Positions 26,244 to 34,982 of a stretch of DNA of 64,000 nucleotides are shown piece by piece (the stretch's first letter is position 1; the number at the start of each line of letters is the position of its first letter). The stretch spans positions 124,001 through 188,000 of the forward strand of contig CAWHVQ010000006.1 in NCBI GenBank assembly GCA_963832895.1, read 5' to 3'. The notes beneath the pieces are model-generated. The model did no database searches and was not told the DNA's origin. It was given only the letters and a program-made list of their open reading frames with translations. This DNA is from JAMXLO01 sp963832895 (GTDB lineage Bacteria; Pseudomonadota; Alphaproteobacteria; Acetobacterales; Acetobacteraceae). A program made the position numbers and the translations under genes.

Positions 26244-28834
26244 GCGGCACCGCCATCCCTGAAATCGTCATGGTCCCCTCAAGTTGGGCGGCGACCGGCA
26301 GCGACGTCCCCCAAACTCAGGCCGCCTCATACAGCGTCGCGGTAACATTGTTCCCCAACTTCGCGGCCACACAGAAAACAGAACGCGTCTACACGCTCTC
26401 CCAACTGGTCGATGAAATCCTCGCTGCCGACGCACCGAGCAAGGACGGCCTCAGGTGGCTCAAACTGGCCAGGTTTGGCGACACCCGAACTGACAAGAAA
26501 TCGCTGCGGCACAATAAGAACATGCTGGCCGTCTACGGCGTCGAGGCAGACTACGACGCCGAGCGCATGAGCTTCACCGACGCCATCAAGAAAGCCACGG
26601 ATGCCGGCATCCTATGCGTCGTCTACACCTCACCGAGCCACACCGAGGATACGCCACGGTGGCGCGTCATCTGTCCGTTCAAAGAAGAGCATCCGCCAGA
26701 AAAGCGAGCGCTATTCCTCGCCCGGCTCAATGGCGTGTTCGGTGGCATCTTCAGCAACGAATCATGGACGCTTTCGCAGTCCTACTATTTCGGCTCGGTC
26801 AATCGTAACCCGTCGCACCGCGCCGAACTGATCGACGGCACGCCGATCGACCAACTCGACCACTTGGACGCTGGCGCAATCGCCAAGCCAGAAAAGCCAC
26901 CGCCCAAGCCGAGGCCGAACAACGCACCGCCAAGGACCGATCAGTCGGGGTGCCGCTACCAAGGGTTCATTGACAAGCTGCTGGTCAACGTCCGTGCCGC
27001 TCCCGATGGGAGTAAGCACCACACGCTTCGCGACAACGCACGGTCGCTTGGCGGCATCATGGAGGGCGCCGGCATTTCAGAAGCCGACGCTGTCGCTTGG
27101 CTGCTCAATGCCCTGCCTGACACCGTTGAGGACCGCAAGCGCGCCGAGCAAACCGCCCGCGACGGCCTAAAGCACGGGCGAGGCGAGCCGATCGTCCTCG
27201 AGGACCGACCGTATAACGGCAATGGCGCCACCAAACCGCACGCGACCGCGTCAGAGGACCGCCCGGAGGTTGACGCGGAGGCCGAAATCGCCCGCCTCGC
27301 TAAGCTATCCACCCTGCAATACGCCAGGCAGCGGGCCGCCGCCGCCAAGACGTTGAAGATCCAACTCGCACTCCTCGACAAGCTTGTCGCGCGCGCGGCA
27401 AACACAGACACCGACCAGATCGCAGGATCACCAGACGTCGCGAAACTGATCGCCGACTTCAACGGCAACTACGCCGTGGTGAACGAGGGCGGTAAGGCTA
27501 TGGTCTTCAACCGATCCTACGACCCTGTTCTGCGGCGGCACCACTTCATCCGCATAGCCTTCGATGACTTCCGGCGCCTGTACCTCAACGTTACCGTCCA
27601 GGTCGCCACCGATGCCGACGGTAAGGCGGTGAAGAAACCCGCAGCCGATGTCTGGCTGCGCCATCCCGACCGCAAGCAGTTCATCGGCGGGGTCGTCTTC
27701 GATCCGTCCCAAAAAAACGTGCCCTCCGGCGCCCTGAACCTTTGGCGTGGCTTCGCTGTCAAGCCAAAGCCCGGATCATGGGCGAAGATGCAGAACCACC
27801 TGCTGACCATCATCTGCGGTGGCAATACTGAATATCGCGATTACTTCCTCGACTGGGCCGCCCGCCTCGTCCAATTCCCAGCCGAGCAGGGCGAAGTCGC
27901 CGTCGTCATGAAAGGCGTTGAAGGCTGCGGCAAAGGCATCTTCGCCCGCGCCATTCGGACCATCCTAGGCCAGCACGGGCTCGCCATCAGTAACCCCAAG
28001 CATCTCGTCGGTGCCTTCAACGCTCACCTACGCGACTCCGTCTTCCTGTTCGGCGACGAATGCTTCTTCGCAGGCGACAAGGCCCACATCGGCGTGCTGA
28101 AAAGCATCATCACAGAGCCCTACCTGGCCGTCGAAGCCAAGTTCCACGACGTCGTCCAAGCCCCCAACTTCCTTCACGTGATGCTGGCCAGCAACGAAGA
28201 CTGGGTCATCCCAGCTTCCATCGAAAGCCGGCGCTTCTTCATGTTGCTGGTCTCTCCTGCCAGGGTGGGCGACCACCCATACTTCGCCGACATCGTCAAA
28301 GAGATGGAGCACGGCGGATACGAAGCCATGCTGCATGACCTTCTGACCCGCGACATATCAGCCTTCAACCCCAGAAAAGTCCCCGTCACCGAAGGCCTGA
28401 TCGAGCAGCGCAAGCTATCTCTCGACACCCCGATCGCATGGTGGGTCGACGTCTTGCACCGTGGCTACGTCTTCACATCAAAGCTGGGCCTCGAAGACTA
28501 TTTCGCCGAATGGTACGACGAGGTCGCGACCGATCTCCTCTTCGACGCCTACGCCGCGTTCGCCGACAAACGCCGTGATCGCCATCCCATGAGCCGCGAG
28601 ACCTTCGGCCGTTTCATGGTCAACGTCGCGCGCGCCAGACCTCGGCGGCTCAAAGACGCTACCGTCGGCGAGCATATCGCGGACGATCCCTACGGCGGCA
28701 CATCCCGCAAGGCCCAGCGCATCATCAAGTCACGCCCCACTGGCTATTCGCTCGGCCTCCTGGCCCTAGCGCGGGCCGAGTTCATCAAGAAGACCGGCCT
28801 ACAGATAGATTGGCAAGACGAAGGCGAGGGCTGA
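26240..28834 (+). CDS. Bifunctional primase-helicase (AEP-like + SF3/DUF5906 type)
   Basis: An intact 864-residue replication protein from GTG 26240. Residues about 30-210 look like an archaeo-eukaryotic primase core: GVEADYDAERM (acidic pair Asp104/Asp106), then TSPSHTEDTPRWRVI (the s-x-H motif). A helical PriCT-like segment follows (RDNARSLGGIMEGAGI). The C-terminal half is a helicase: Walker A GVEGCGKG (Lys565), Walker B FLFGDE (Asp606, Glu607), and sensor FLHVMLASNEDW, as in NrS-1-like/DUF5906 proteins. It should prime and unwind DNA to replicate the element autonomously after excision. Neighbours are a Toprim remnant upstream and TGTCAGGGTT-type repeats downstream. It is the best-preserved gene of the island. 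Confidence 0.85.
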   Translation: MSGTAIPEIVMVPSSWAATGSDVPQTQAASYSVAVTLFPNFAATQKTERVYTLSQLVDEILAADAPSKDGLRWLKLARFGDTRTDKKSLRHNKNMLAVYGVEADYDAERMSFTDAIKKATDAGILCVVYTSPSHTEDTPRWRVICPFKEEHPPEKRALFLARLNGVFGGIFSNESWTLSQSYYFGSVNRNPSHRAELIDGTPIDQLDHLDAGAIAKPEKPPPKPRPNNAPPRTDQSGCRYQGFIDKLLVNVRAAPDGSKHHTLRDNARSLGGIMEGAGISEADAVAWLLNALPDTVEDRKRAEQTARDGLKHGRGEPIVLEDRPYNGNGATKPHATASEDRPEVDAEAEIARLAKLSTLQYARQRAAAAKTLKIQLALLDKLVARAANTDTDQIAGSPDVAKLIADFNGNYAVVNEGGKAMVFNRSYDPVLRRHHFIRIAFDDFRRLYLNVTVQVATDADGKAVKKPAADVWLRHPDRKQFIGGVVFDPSQKNVPSGALNLWRGFAVKPKPGSWAKMQNHLLTIICGGNTEYRDYFLDWAARLVQFPAEQGEVAVVMKGVEGCGKGIFARAIRTILGQHGLAISNPKHLVGAFNAHLRDSVFLFGDECFFAGDKAHIGVLKSIITEPYLAVEAKFHDVVQAPNFLHVMLASNEDWVIPASIESRRFFMLLVSPARVGDHPYFADIVKEMEHGGYEAMLHDLLTRDISAFNPRKVPVTEGLIEQRKLSLDTPIAWWVDVLHRGYVFTSKLGLEDYFAEWYDEVATDLLFDAYAAFADKRRDRHPMSRETFGRFMVNVARARPRRLKDATVGEHIADDPYGGTSRKAQRIIKSRPTGYSLGLLALARAEFIKKTGLQIDWQDEGEG

Positions 28835-28839
28835 AGCCG

Positions 28840-28866
28840 TGTCAGGGTTCAGAACCAACCCTGACA
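28840..28866. repeat. Inverted repeat TGTCAGGGTT / AACCCTGACA
   Basis: Perfect 10-bp arms at 28840-28849 and 28857-28866 with a 7-base loop, starting 6 bases after the primase-helicase stop. The same word recurs in direct repeats 140 bases downstream. Confidence 0.8.
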
Positions 28867-29007
28867 GCGAAACGCCTAGAGAAAGGCCGCGTTGGCCGGG
28901 TTGGCGGGGATGTCGCGGTAAAAAAATTCGCTCCAGAGTACGTTTTGCGTGTGTGTTCCGCGGCGATCGTGCGCACACACACCAAATCTCTCTGGAACTT
29001 TTATCAA

Positions 29008-29034
29008 CCCTGACAAACCTGACAACCCTGACAA
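29008..29034. repeat. Three contiguous 9-bp direct repeats (c/a)CCTGACAA
   Basis: Units at 29008-29016, 29017-29025 and 29026-29034, head to tail, share the core of the inverted repeat at 28840. Together they look like binding sites (iterons) for a replication initiator; the preceding A/T-richer stretch (28918-29007) could be the melting region. Confidence 0.65.
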
Positions 29035-29094
29035 CAGGAGCAAATTCTAGGGCTCCAGCGTGGGCGGTTCAGATTTAGTGTTGGAGTGGGACAG

Positions 29095-29465
29095 ATGCCG
29101 GACCAAATTCTGGTCCTCGTGGCCGAGGACGAAGCGCTGGTTCGCTTTATCGTCGTCGAGGCGCTGCATGATGCGGGCTTTGAGGTGATGGACGCCGAAC
29201 ACGCCGAAGCCGCCTTGGGTACTCTTCAGATTCATGCGGCCCGCATCCATGTGCTGTTCACCGATATTCAGATGCCGGGCATCATGGACGGACTTGCCCT
29301 CGCGCACCATACCGCTAGACACTGGCCGAAGATTGCACTGCTGATTACCTCGGCGCGACCAGCCCCGGAGCGGACAGAGCTCCCCACAGAAGCAGATTTC
29401 TGGCAAAACCATATCGGCCTCGCCACGTCATTCGTCATATTCGCGAGCTTGTGGCGTCCGCATGA
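29095..29465 (+). pseudogene. Single-domain response regulator (REC), frameshifted
   Basis: ATG 29095 (GGAG upstream) opens a receiver domain: ILVLVAEDEALVRFIVVEAL (acidic pair), LFTDIQMPGIMDGL (phospho-acceptor Asp) and LLITSARP. At about 29399 one base appears missing; the restored frame gives FLAKPYRPRHVIRHIRELVA with the conserved Lys and ends at 29465. Complete length would be about 123 residues, a stand-alone CheY-like protein. It may serve an orphan kinase. Confidence 0.82.
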
Positions 29466-29845
29466 AGTCAGGTCGAGCAGGGAGTCGCATTCGGGCAGCA
29501 TGTCCGGGCCTCGCATAGCCCGCGCGGCTTACGTTTCGGCTCACGGCGGCAACGCCGGGCCGGTGATTGGGCGGCAGTGGAAACCGCGGCGCGGAAGAGA
29601 GCCGGGCGCCCAAATCAGTAGTAAAGCGGATGCAAGGAGCCAGGGAACTTGGTCGCTGCGCGACCGCGGCCGGGGTCTCCGCATGATATGTGAGTTGGTC
29701 GTGCAAACGTGAACGCGCACTGGTTACGCACCCACAATTCAGTCTCGTTGCGGTCCGCAATTGGAGTGAACCGCCCGTGTTCGGGCCATTCGTAACCACG
29801 GAGGGGCCGATGTCGGCGACAAGCCAGGTCAAAAGAGCGAAACTA
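29466..29845. other. Intergenic, no gene recognised
   Basis: Only overlapping frames without ribosome-binding sites or family matches. It ends at the TA target (29844-29845) of the IS630 element. Confidence 0.5.
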
Positions 29846-30963
29846 GTACCCACTTTTCTTCGCAGGTGAGTCGTGATGCAAGATTGGGATGGTTCTCAAA
29901 GCAAGAGAAGTTCGGCTCAAGCCGAAAGTACGGAAGATGCTCGAGGCGCGCTGCCGTGCACCGACTACGGCGCAGCGCGACGTGAAGCGGGCGCGCATCG
30001 TGTTGCTGGCGGCTGACGGTCACAGCACGCGTTCCATCGCCGAGGACGTGCGAGTTCAGCCGCGCATTGTGAGCAACTGGCGGCGGCGCTTTGCCGACCA
30101 TGGCCTTGGAGGGCTGACGGACCGTCCTCGGGCGGGCAAGAAGCCGATCTACGGCACGGCCACGAACAAGCGCATTCTGGCACTTCTGGATAAGCCACCG
30201 CCCCAGGGCTATGCCCGGTGGACGGGTCCGTTGCTGGCGAAGGCGTTAGGCGACGTTGATGTTCAGTATGTCTGGCGCTTCCTACGCGAACACAATATCG
30301 ACCTTGTCGCCCGCAAATCCTGGTGCGAGAGCAATGATCCAGAGTTCGTGGCGAAAGCTGCCGATGTGGTCGGCCTCTATGTCGATCCGCCCGCCAAAGC
30401 GATTGTTCTCTGTGTCGACGAAAAGCCTTCGATCCAAGCCTTGGAGCGGGCGCAGGGCTATTTGAAGCTGCCGAACGGGCGCGCCTTGACCGGCCAGAGC
30501 CACGACTACAAGCGGCAGGGCACCACGACGTTGTTTGCGGCGCTTGAAGTCGCCACCGGCAGGATCATCGCGGCGCATTCCAAGCGCCGCCGCCGCGTGG
30601 AGTTCCTCGGCTTCATGAACAGCCTTGTTGACACCTTCCCGGACCGGGAGCTTCACGTCATCCTCGACAATCTCAACACCCACAAGACGAACGAGCGCTG
30701 GCTCAGGAAACACCCCAAAGTCCGTTTTCATTTCATCCCGACCCGGTCGTCGTGGCTCAATCAGATCGAAACCTGGTTTTCCATCCTGCAAGGCCAGTCA
30801 CTGAACGGCGCTTCCTTCACGACCGTCGAGCATTTGCAGGAGCACCTCGAGGCTTTCATCGCAGCATATAACGAGACCGCCGAGCCATTCGCATGGACCA
30901 AGAAGAAGGTTCACCAGCGGCGGTTCAAAAATCGCCGTATCACTCAACTCTGATTCCGGGTAC
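29846..30963 (+). mobile_element. IS630-family insertion sequence, copy 3 (different subtype)
   Basis: The 1118-base element starts GTACCC and ends GGGTAC, flanked by TA at 29844-29845 and 30964-30965, the TA duplication expected for IS630. The larger palindrome CTAGTACCC/GGGTACTAG is visible at the ends. It has one uninterrupted transposase gene and appears intact. Confidence 0.88.
29889..30953 (+). CDS. IS630-family transposase, single frame
   Basis: A complete 354-residue transposase. The N-terminal helix-turn-helix includes GHSTRSIAEDVRVQPRIVSN and a basic linker GLTDRPRAGKKP. The catalytic domain has DDE residues in IVLCVDEKPSIQALER, LHVILDNLNTHKT and SSWLNQIETWFSIL. Unlike copies 1 and 2 it needs no frameshift and differs in sequence (DEKPSIQA type), so it represents a separate acquisition. 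The tail includes FAWTKKKVHQRRF. It is likely functional. Confidence 0.93.
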   Translation: MVLKAREVRLKPKVRKMLEARCRAPTTAQRDVKRARIVLLAADGHSTRSIAEDVRVQPRIVSNWRRRFADHGLGGLTDRPRAGKKPIYGTATNKRILALLDKPPPQGYARWTGPLLAKALGDVDVQYVWRFLREHNIDLVARKSWCESNDPEFVAKAADVVGLYVDPPAKAIVLCVDEKPSIQALERAQGYLKLPNGRALTGQSHDYKRQGTTTLFAALEVATGRIIAAHSKRRRRVEFLGFMNSLVDTFPDRELHVILDNLNTHKTNERWLRKHPKVRFHFIPTRSSWLNQIETWFSILQGQSLNGASFTTVEHLQEHLEAFIAAYNETAEPFAWTKKKVHQRRFKNRRITQL

Positions 30964-31109
30964 TAGCAGGATGCGGGCGACGAGGATGGCTGGATCCCTG
31001 ATCCGTTCAGCACTCCTTGGCGTCATGGTTAATCTTCCTTTGCGCGGAAGCGGGAACACAGCATAACGCCAATCTGCGGAAAGGATTAGTGCTCCGTCGC
31101 CGGCGCCCC

Positions 31110-31376
31110 TCAGTCCGAACGCCTGACCATTTGCCAGGGCAGGACAGGCTGCCAGCGGGACATGATCTCGTTGAGAGTGCGTGCTTGATCGGATTGCTGC
31201 GCCGGGTCCGGCGTCATGCTGGTAGCGAACATGATCGCCAGCGCGGCGCCCAGGGCGTGGGCCTCCCGCCCGGGAAATTCCGGCGCCAGATCGGCCATGA
31301 GCTGCCGCCGGTATTCGTTGGCCAGCTCCGTGATGCGCTTCAGCTCCGGCACTGTCGGCGTCGTCCGTGCTATCAT
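31110..31376 (-). CDS. Small hypothetical protein
   Basis: An 88-residue protein from ATG 31376, chosen because GGAGG sits eight bases upstream. It has a helical sequence with ITELANEYRRQLMADLAPEF and a hydrophobic AALAIMFATSM. No family recognised. It lies alone between IS630 and the ATP-grasp scrap. Confidence 0.55.
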   Translation of the reverse strand: MIARTTPTVPELKRITELANEYRRQLMADLAPEFPGREAHALGAALAIMFATSMTPDPAQQSDQARTLNEIMSRWQPVLPWQMVRRSD

Positions 31377-31611
31377 CGTTGCCTCCGCTTCCTTCATGGT
31401 GCGGACGAGGGCCAGTTCCGGCGGGCGGACATCGGGCGCAACGCCCACGAGCTGGCATCGGATCCATAAGGGAGACGACTCTTGCGATGGGAAATTCCCT
31501 CAAGGCTGCGAAGGGTGCCGGCGGCTCGTGAGGCAGGAGGAATAGCGCAACGGGTGTGAATGCACCCGGTCGGGGCTCGGGCGTGCTGCGAGCTGATCAA
31601 CTGCCTATGCA

Positions 31612-31796
31612 GAAACCCCTATCGAAAATCGCGTAGCTGGCCCGTGGGAGGCGTTTAGCGAGAAGGTCGGCGAGATGGGAGCGATCGTCGGGGCCTTCAG
31701 CGAAGTGGACGAGAAGCGCTCTCCGTTCTCACAGTTTCGCGTCGATCCTTCCGGCAATCTCGAAGCCGTATCGACGCACGACCAGATCCTGGCTGC
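31612..31796 (+). pseudogene. ATP-grasp ligase-like fragment
   Basis: About 62 codons in one frame (ENRVAGPWEAFSEKVGEMGA, IVGAFSEVDEKRSPFSQFRV, then NLEAVSTHDQIL) match the centre of ATP-grasp enzymes of the PGM1-related peptide-ligase type, where STHDQIL is followed by the glycine loop. After DQIL the similarity ends and upstream sequence is also lost. A remnant only. Confidence 0.5.
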
Positions 31797-32639
31797 ATCA
31801 TGCCGAGATCGAGAGAGTGACCCGCCGGGCGATGAGCTGTGCAGCGGCCTGGACGACGCATCGCCGCGCAGCACTTGACCGGTCAGGTTGTCGTGTCTCG
31901 TCAACGGATTGAGCTGCGACTCCCGCTGACCGATCGCTACGAGAAACCCGATCACCACCGCGACTATGAAGAGGGTGCCAAGCCGAGGCATAGCGGCGGC
32001 AATCATGACGCTCACGACATAGAGCGAGCGCGAACATCGCGCCTTACCCGCCCACACGCCGGACCAGGTCCACGCCGGGTGTAGGTGCATCCGGACCATC
32101 GCCTCGAGCGCGAGCGGCGGGAGCCGACGAACAGTACCGACGGCGGCCAAGCCAGCTCGGATCAGGCTGTCGAGCACCACGTGCTGTTGCAGAGTGACAA
32201 TCTGAAGCTCGCCCGCGTTGCTATGCACACTGCGAAGCAATTTGTTTTCCCTCATATTGTTCAGCGACCGCTCATGCGCTCGCGATCTATCGTGAGGTCG
32301 ACAGTTGCCACGCACCGCAAGGCGGGACATCCAACAGATGCGGGCCCTGCTCGCGACTAAATGGCTCAGCCCGACAACGGCATGGCTTCATCTCGCAAAC
32401 TGATCGTGTCATCAGCGCACCGACCGACATCTTACACTATGTCATCCCCTGAACTACAAGAGCCCTATGGCCCCTGTGGCCTCTTTGAGAAATCTTTTTG
32501 AGGTCGCAGCACTCGGAGAGTGTCCACTGGCCGAGACGCATGCAGCGGCGGAACGCGCAATCTTGCTGCGGCAGACCGTCTGGTCAGTGATTGTGCCCGC
32601 TGCCGCGTTGCTGATGCGATAGACCATCGCCGAGTGCGT
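31797..32639. other. Gene-poor scar region
   Basis: No supported gene. On the minus strand a hydrophobic stretch (LGTLFIVAVVIGFLVAIGQ, about 31925-31985) suggests the trace of a membrane protein, but the surrounding frame has no start signals or family match. Confidence 0.45.
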
Positions 32640-32960
32640 TCATTTCAGCAATTCAAAGGCGGCGCGCCCAACGGCCCTTGCCAGTGCATCTATGACCAGT
32701 AGATCGGGGTCGCTAAGGCCGCTCTCGATCTGAGCGAGGTGGCAGAGCGTCACGCCGGCACGTTCCGCAAGTTCTTGTCGACTCAAACCGGCACAGAGGC
32801 GGGCTGCTTTGAGATTGCGTCCAAGGAGGCTCACAAGTCTCGTGGGTTTTCTATCGATATCCACGACATCTCCTGCATACGTATCGGCCAAGCCAGGAGC
32901 GTGGGCGGGGTCACTGCGCGCGCACCGCCGCGTCCGACCACCAGTGGTAAAAGACGGCAT
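32640..32960 (-). CDS. XRE-family helix-turn-helix regulator
   Basis: The C-terminal 60 residues form a Cro/C1-type helix-turn-helix: LKAARLCAGLSRQELAERAG then VTLCHLAQIESGLSDPDLL. The N-terminal ~40 residues are poorly structured and basic, so the real start may be further downstream. The reading frame begins at ATG 32960 but no convincing ribosome-binding site is seen. Such small regulators commonly repress mobile-element or toxin genes; no partner is next to it. Confidence 0.72.
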   Translation of the reverse strand: MPSFTTGGRTRRCARSDPAHAPGLADTYAGDVVDIDRKPTRLVSLLGRNLKAARLCAGLSRQELAERAGVTLCHLAQIESGLSDPDLLVIDALARAVGRAAFELLK

Positions 32961-33074
32961 AGCACGTGGAGCTGACTCGCATTGCCGAGTGCGTCCGATC
33001 TATGCTCAGTTACATTGCTATGGATAGACCGTGATTGTCACCGCGACAAGCCTCGCAAACCGATCGTATGGCTA

Positions 33075-34018
33075 GGGCATGTCATCAATTGAGCCAAACG
33101 ATGCTGGCGACGAGTTGGACGGCGGCGAGGAAGTTCCGAGCGGTCTTCTCGTATCGGGTGGCGATCGCGCGAAACTGCTTGATCTTGGCGAAGAAGTTCT
33201 CGATCAAATGGCGCGCCGCATAAAGCTCTCGGTCATAGTCGCGCGGCGAGGACCGGTTGGCCCGTGGCGGGATGACCGCGGTCTTACCAGCGGCCGCCAG
33301 CGGCTCAAGTACGCGCGTGTCGGCGTCGAACGCCTTGTCGGCGATCAGCATATCAGCCTCCATGGTGGGCAGCAGGCGGTCAGCCCCGACCAGGTCGTGT
33401 GCCTCGCCGCCGGTCAGGAAGAAGCCGATCGGGTTACCCAGTGCGTCGACCAGGGCGTGGATCTTGGTGCTTAATCCGCCGCGCGAGCGTCCGATTGCTT
33501 GATCCTCGCCAGCTTTTTTTGGGCGCCGGCGCTGTGCTGATGGGCGCGCACAATGGTGCTGTCGATCATCGCATATTCGTTGTCGGCGTCTGCGGCGAGA
33601 TACTGAAACACCCGCTCCCATACACCGCTTTTGGCCCAACGGCTGAACCGCAGGTGGACCTTTACCCCGTCACCGAACCGCTCCGGCAGATCGCGCCACG
33701 GCATCCCGGTACGATAACGATAGAGCACGGCCTCGACGAACAGCCGATTGTCGGCCGCGGTCACCCCGACCGAGCCTTCACGTCCGGGCAGCAGGTGTTT
33801 GATCCGCTCCCACTGATCGTCACGCAATCCGAACCGCCGCATCGGTCAGCCCCCACAAGCTGACCGCCTATGAATTGAAGAAACCGCCGCGCCGGAATCG
33901 GACGCCTATCAATCGGCACCGATTGGCGGCTGTGTGTTGCAATCGGGACTCACCGACCCAATACGGTGCGCGCGTGGCCTCCGCTGGCCGCCGTGTTCGG
34001 CGAATTGAGGACAGGCCC
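33075..34018 (-). mobile_element. IS5-family (IS427-like) insertion sequence
   Basis: The ends GGGCATGTCATCAATTGAG (left) and the reverse complement of GGGCCTGTCCTCAATTC (right) form inverted repeats. TA is duplicated at 33073-33074 and 34019-34020. Length is 944 bases. The transposase is in two frames joined at an A-run, the usual IS427 layout. Confidence 0.87.
33085..33842 (-). CDS. IS5-family transposase, two overlapping frames
   Basis: Frame one (33842 to 33471) has the DUF4096-type N-terminal domain, LRDDQWERIKHLLPGR and YRYRTGMPWRDLPERFG, and the first catalytic Asp in YAMIDSTIVRAHQHSAG. The -1 frame (to 33085) has GRSRGGLSTKIHALVD, the second Asp in MLIADKAFDAD and the Glu in HLIENFFAKIKQFRAIATRY. 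The crossover is a run of seven A (T7 at 33514-33520 on the + strand), as in other IS427 elements where programmed -1 frameshifting produces the fused enzyme. No other lesions are seen. Confidence 0.9.
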
Positions 34019-34296
34019 TAGGTTTTTCGGCGTCTCGGCGCGGTTTTGCGCAGCATGTCGCTCACATCTTGGTGCACGACCGTGGCGAGGTTCTGTGCCG
34101 TTGTGAGGGTGATGTTCTGCCGTCCCGTCTCGATGAGGGAGATGTACTGCTGCAACAGGCCGGAGCGTTCGGCCAGCTGAGATTGTGACATGCCGAGCTT
34201 CACGCGAGCCGCCCTTAGCCTCGCACCAAAAACGCCCAAGAGATCATCGGGACCTGGTTCTTCGGGACGATGCTTATCACTGCTGCGTTTGGCCAT
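34018..34296 (-). CDS. XRE-family regulator whose stop lies in the IS5 junction
   Basis: A 92-residue protein with a helix-turn-helix domain (LRAARVKLGMSQSQLAERSG then LLQQYISLIETGRQNITL) and a basic tail (APRRRKT). The terminal TAG is formed by the TA target duplicate and the last base of the IS5 element, so the original protein probably continued further. The domain itself is complete. A HipB-like or phage repressor-like role is possible. Confidence 0.78.
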   Translation of the reverse strand: MAKRSSDKHRPEEPGPDDLLGVFGARLRAARVKLGMSQSQLAERSGLLQQYISLIETGRQNITLTTAQNLATVVHQDVSDMLRKTAPRRRKT

Positions 34297-34470
34297 CGGT
34301 CGATCCGCACCCCGGTTAACATCTTCGTGCGTAATTTACACCGCGACTGAGCCGTCCGTTAATCGCTCGTTATTTACACATAAATGGACACTGCCGGCTT
34401 CGCACAGACGCGGAATGGACGCGGTCACCAGTACCTGGCTGCTCGCGGGAATAGGTAGTTGCCGCGCCGG

Positions 34471-34737
34471 CTAAAATCTGGAGCTGGTCACCCGCTCTGC
34501 GGCGCCTTTCGCGGCGCATCTTGGAGGAATCCCACGAGCCACCTTGTCGCCATCGACGATGATCTCGCTGGCCATTCTGCAGTAATCGAGCCTGACGTGG
34601 CCGGCAGCGACGAACGCTTCAACTTCCGCAGCGGTCATTGTCCATGTCCGTGTTTGGCTGTTCCAGCGTGCCCGTGGGCACGCCTCGCGCCGAACTTCGA
34701 CCAATTGCGGGTTCCATGCGAACCGGACGAGGGGCAT
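34471..34737 (-). CDS. Small hypothetical protein
   Basis: An 88-residue protein starting MPLVRFAWNPQLVEVRREAC, with WNSQTRTWTMTAAEVEAFVA. The pattern suggests a small strand-helix domain seen on alphaproteobacterial plasmids; I cannot name the family. It lies 8 bases after the stop of the zinc-ribbon-like gene on the same strand, so the two may be an operon. Confidence 0.5.
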   Translation of the reverse strand: MPLVRFAWNPQLVEVRREACPRARWNSQTRTWTMTAAEVEAFVAAGHVRLDYCRMASEIIVDGDKVARGIPPRCAAKGAAERVTSSRF

Positions 34738-34745
34738 TTGGATTG

Positions 34746-34982
34746 CTATCCGAGTGTTTGGAGAGTCCGCTGTCGTGACAACCGCTTCGCCGGGCGTCGC
34801 CCGCCGACGAAGCCAATGCCTTCACACTCCGGACATGGAATGCGCTTACCGCCGATCACCACGACCTTGGATCTCAAGCGCGCGTGGTAGGCAGTCTTGC
34901 TGCCGATGCATCGCTGGCACGCGAGAACCGGCGCCTCCCACGGAAGCGTGGATTGCCGGGGGCTCTGAATCAGGTCACCCAT
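34746..34982 (-). CDS. Small zinc-ribbon-like protein
   Basis: From ATG 34982 the product has 78 residues with paired cysteines CQRC and CPEC spaced by about 20 residues (positions roughly 23-50), a zinc-ribbon pattern, and a basic tail. The frame is open to 35066, which is an alternative start. Such small zinc proteins are frequent on plasmids and phages; role unknown. Confidence 0.5.
   Translation of the reverse strand: MGDLIQSPRQSTLPWEAPVLACQRCIGSKTAYHARLRSKVVVIGGKRIPCPECEGIGFVGGRRPAKRLSRQRTLQTLG

Noticed and set aside
31605..32330. 241-codon minus-strand frame with a hydrophobic stretch
   Set aside because: It overlaps the ATP-grasp scrap on the other strand, has no start signal, and composition changes along its length.
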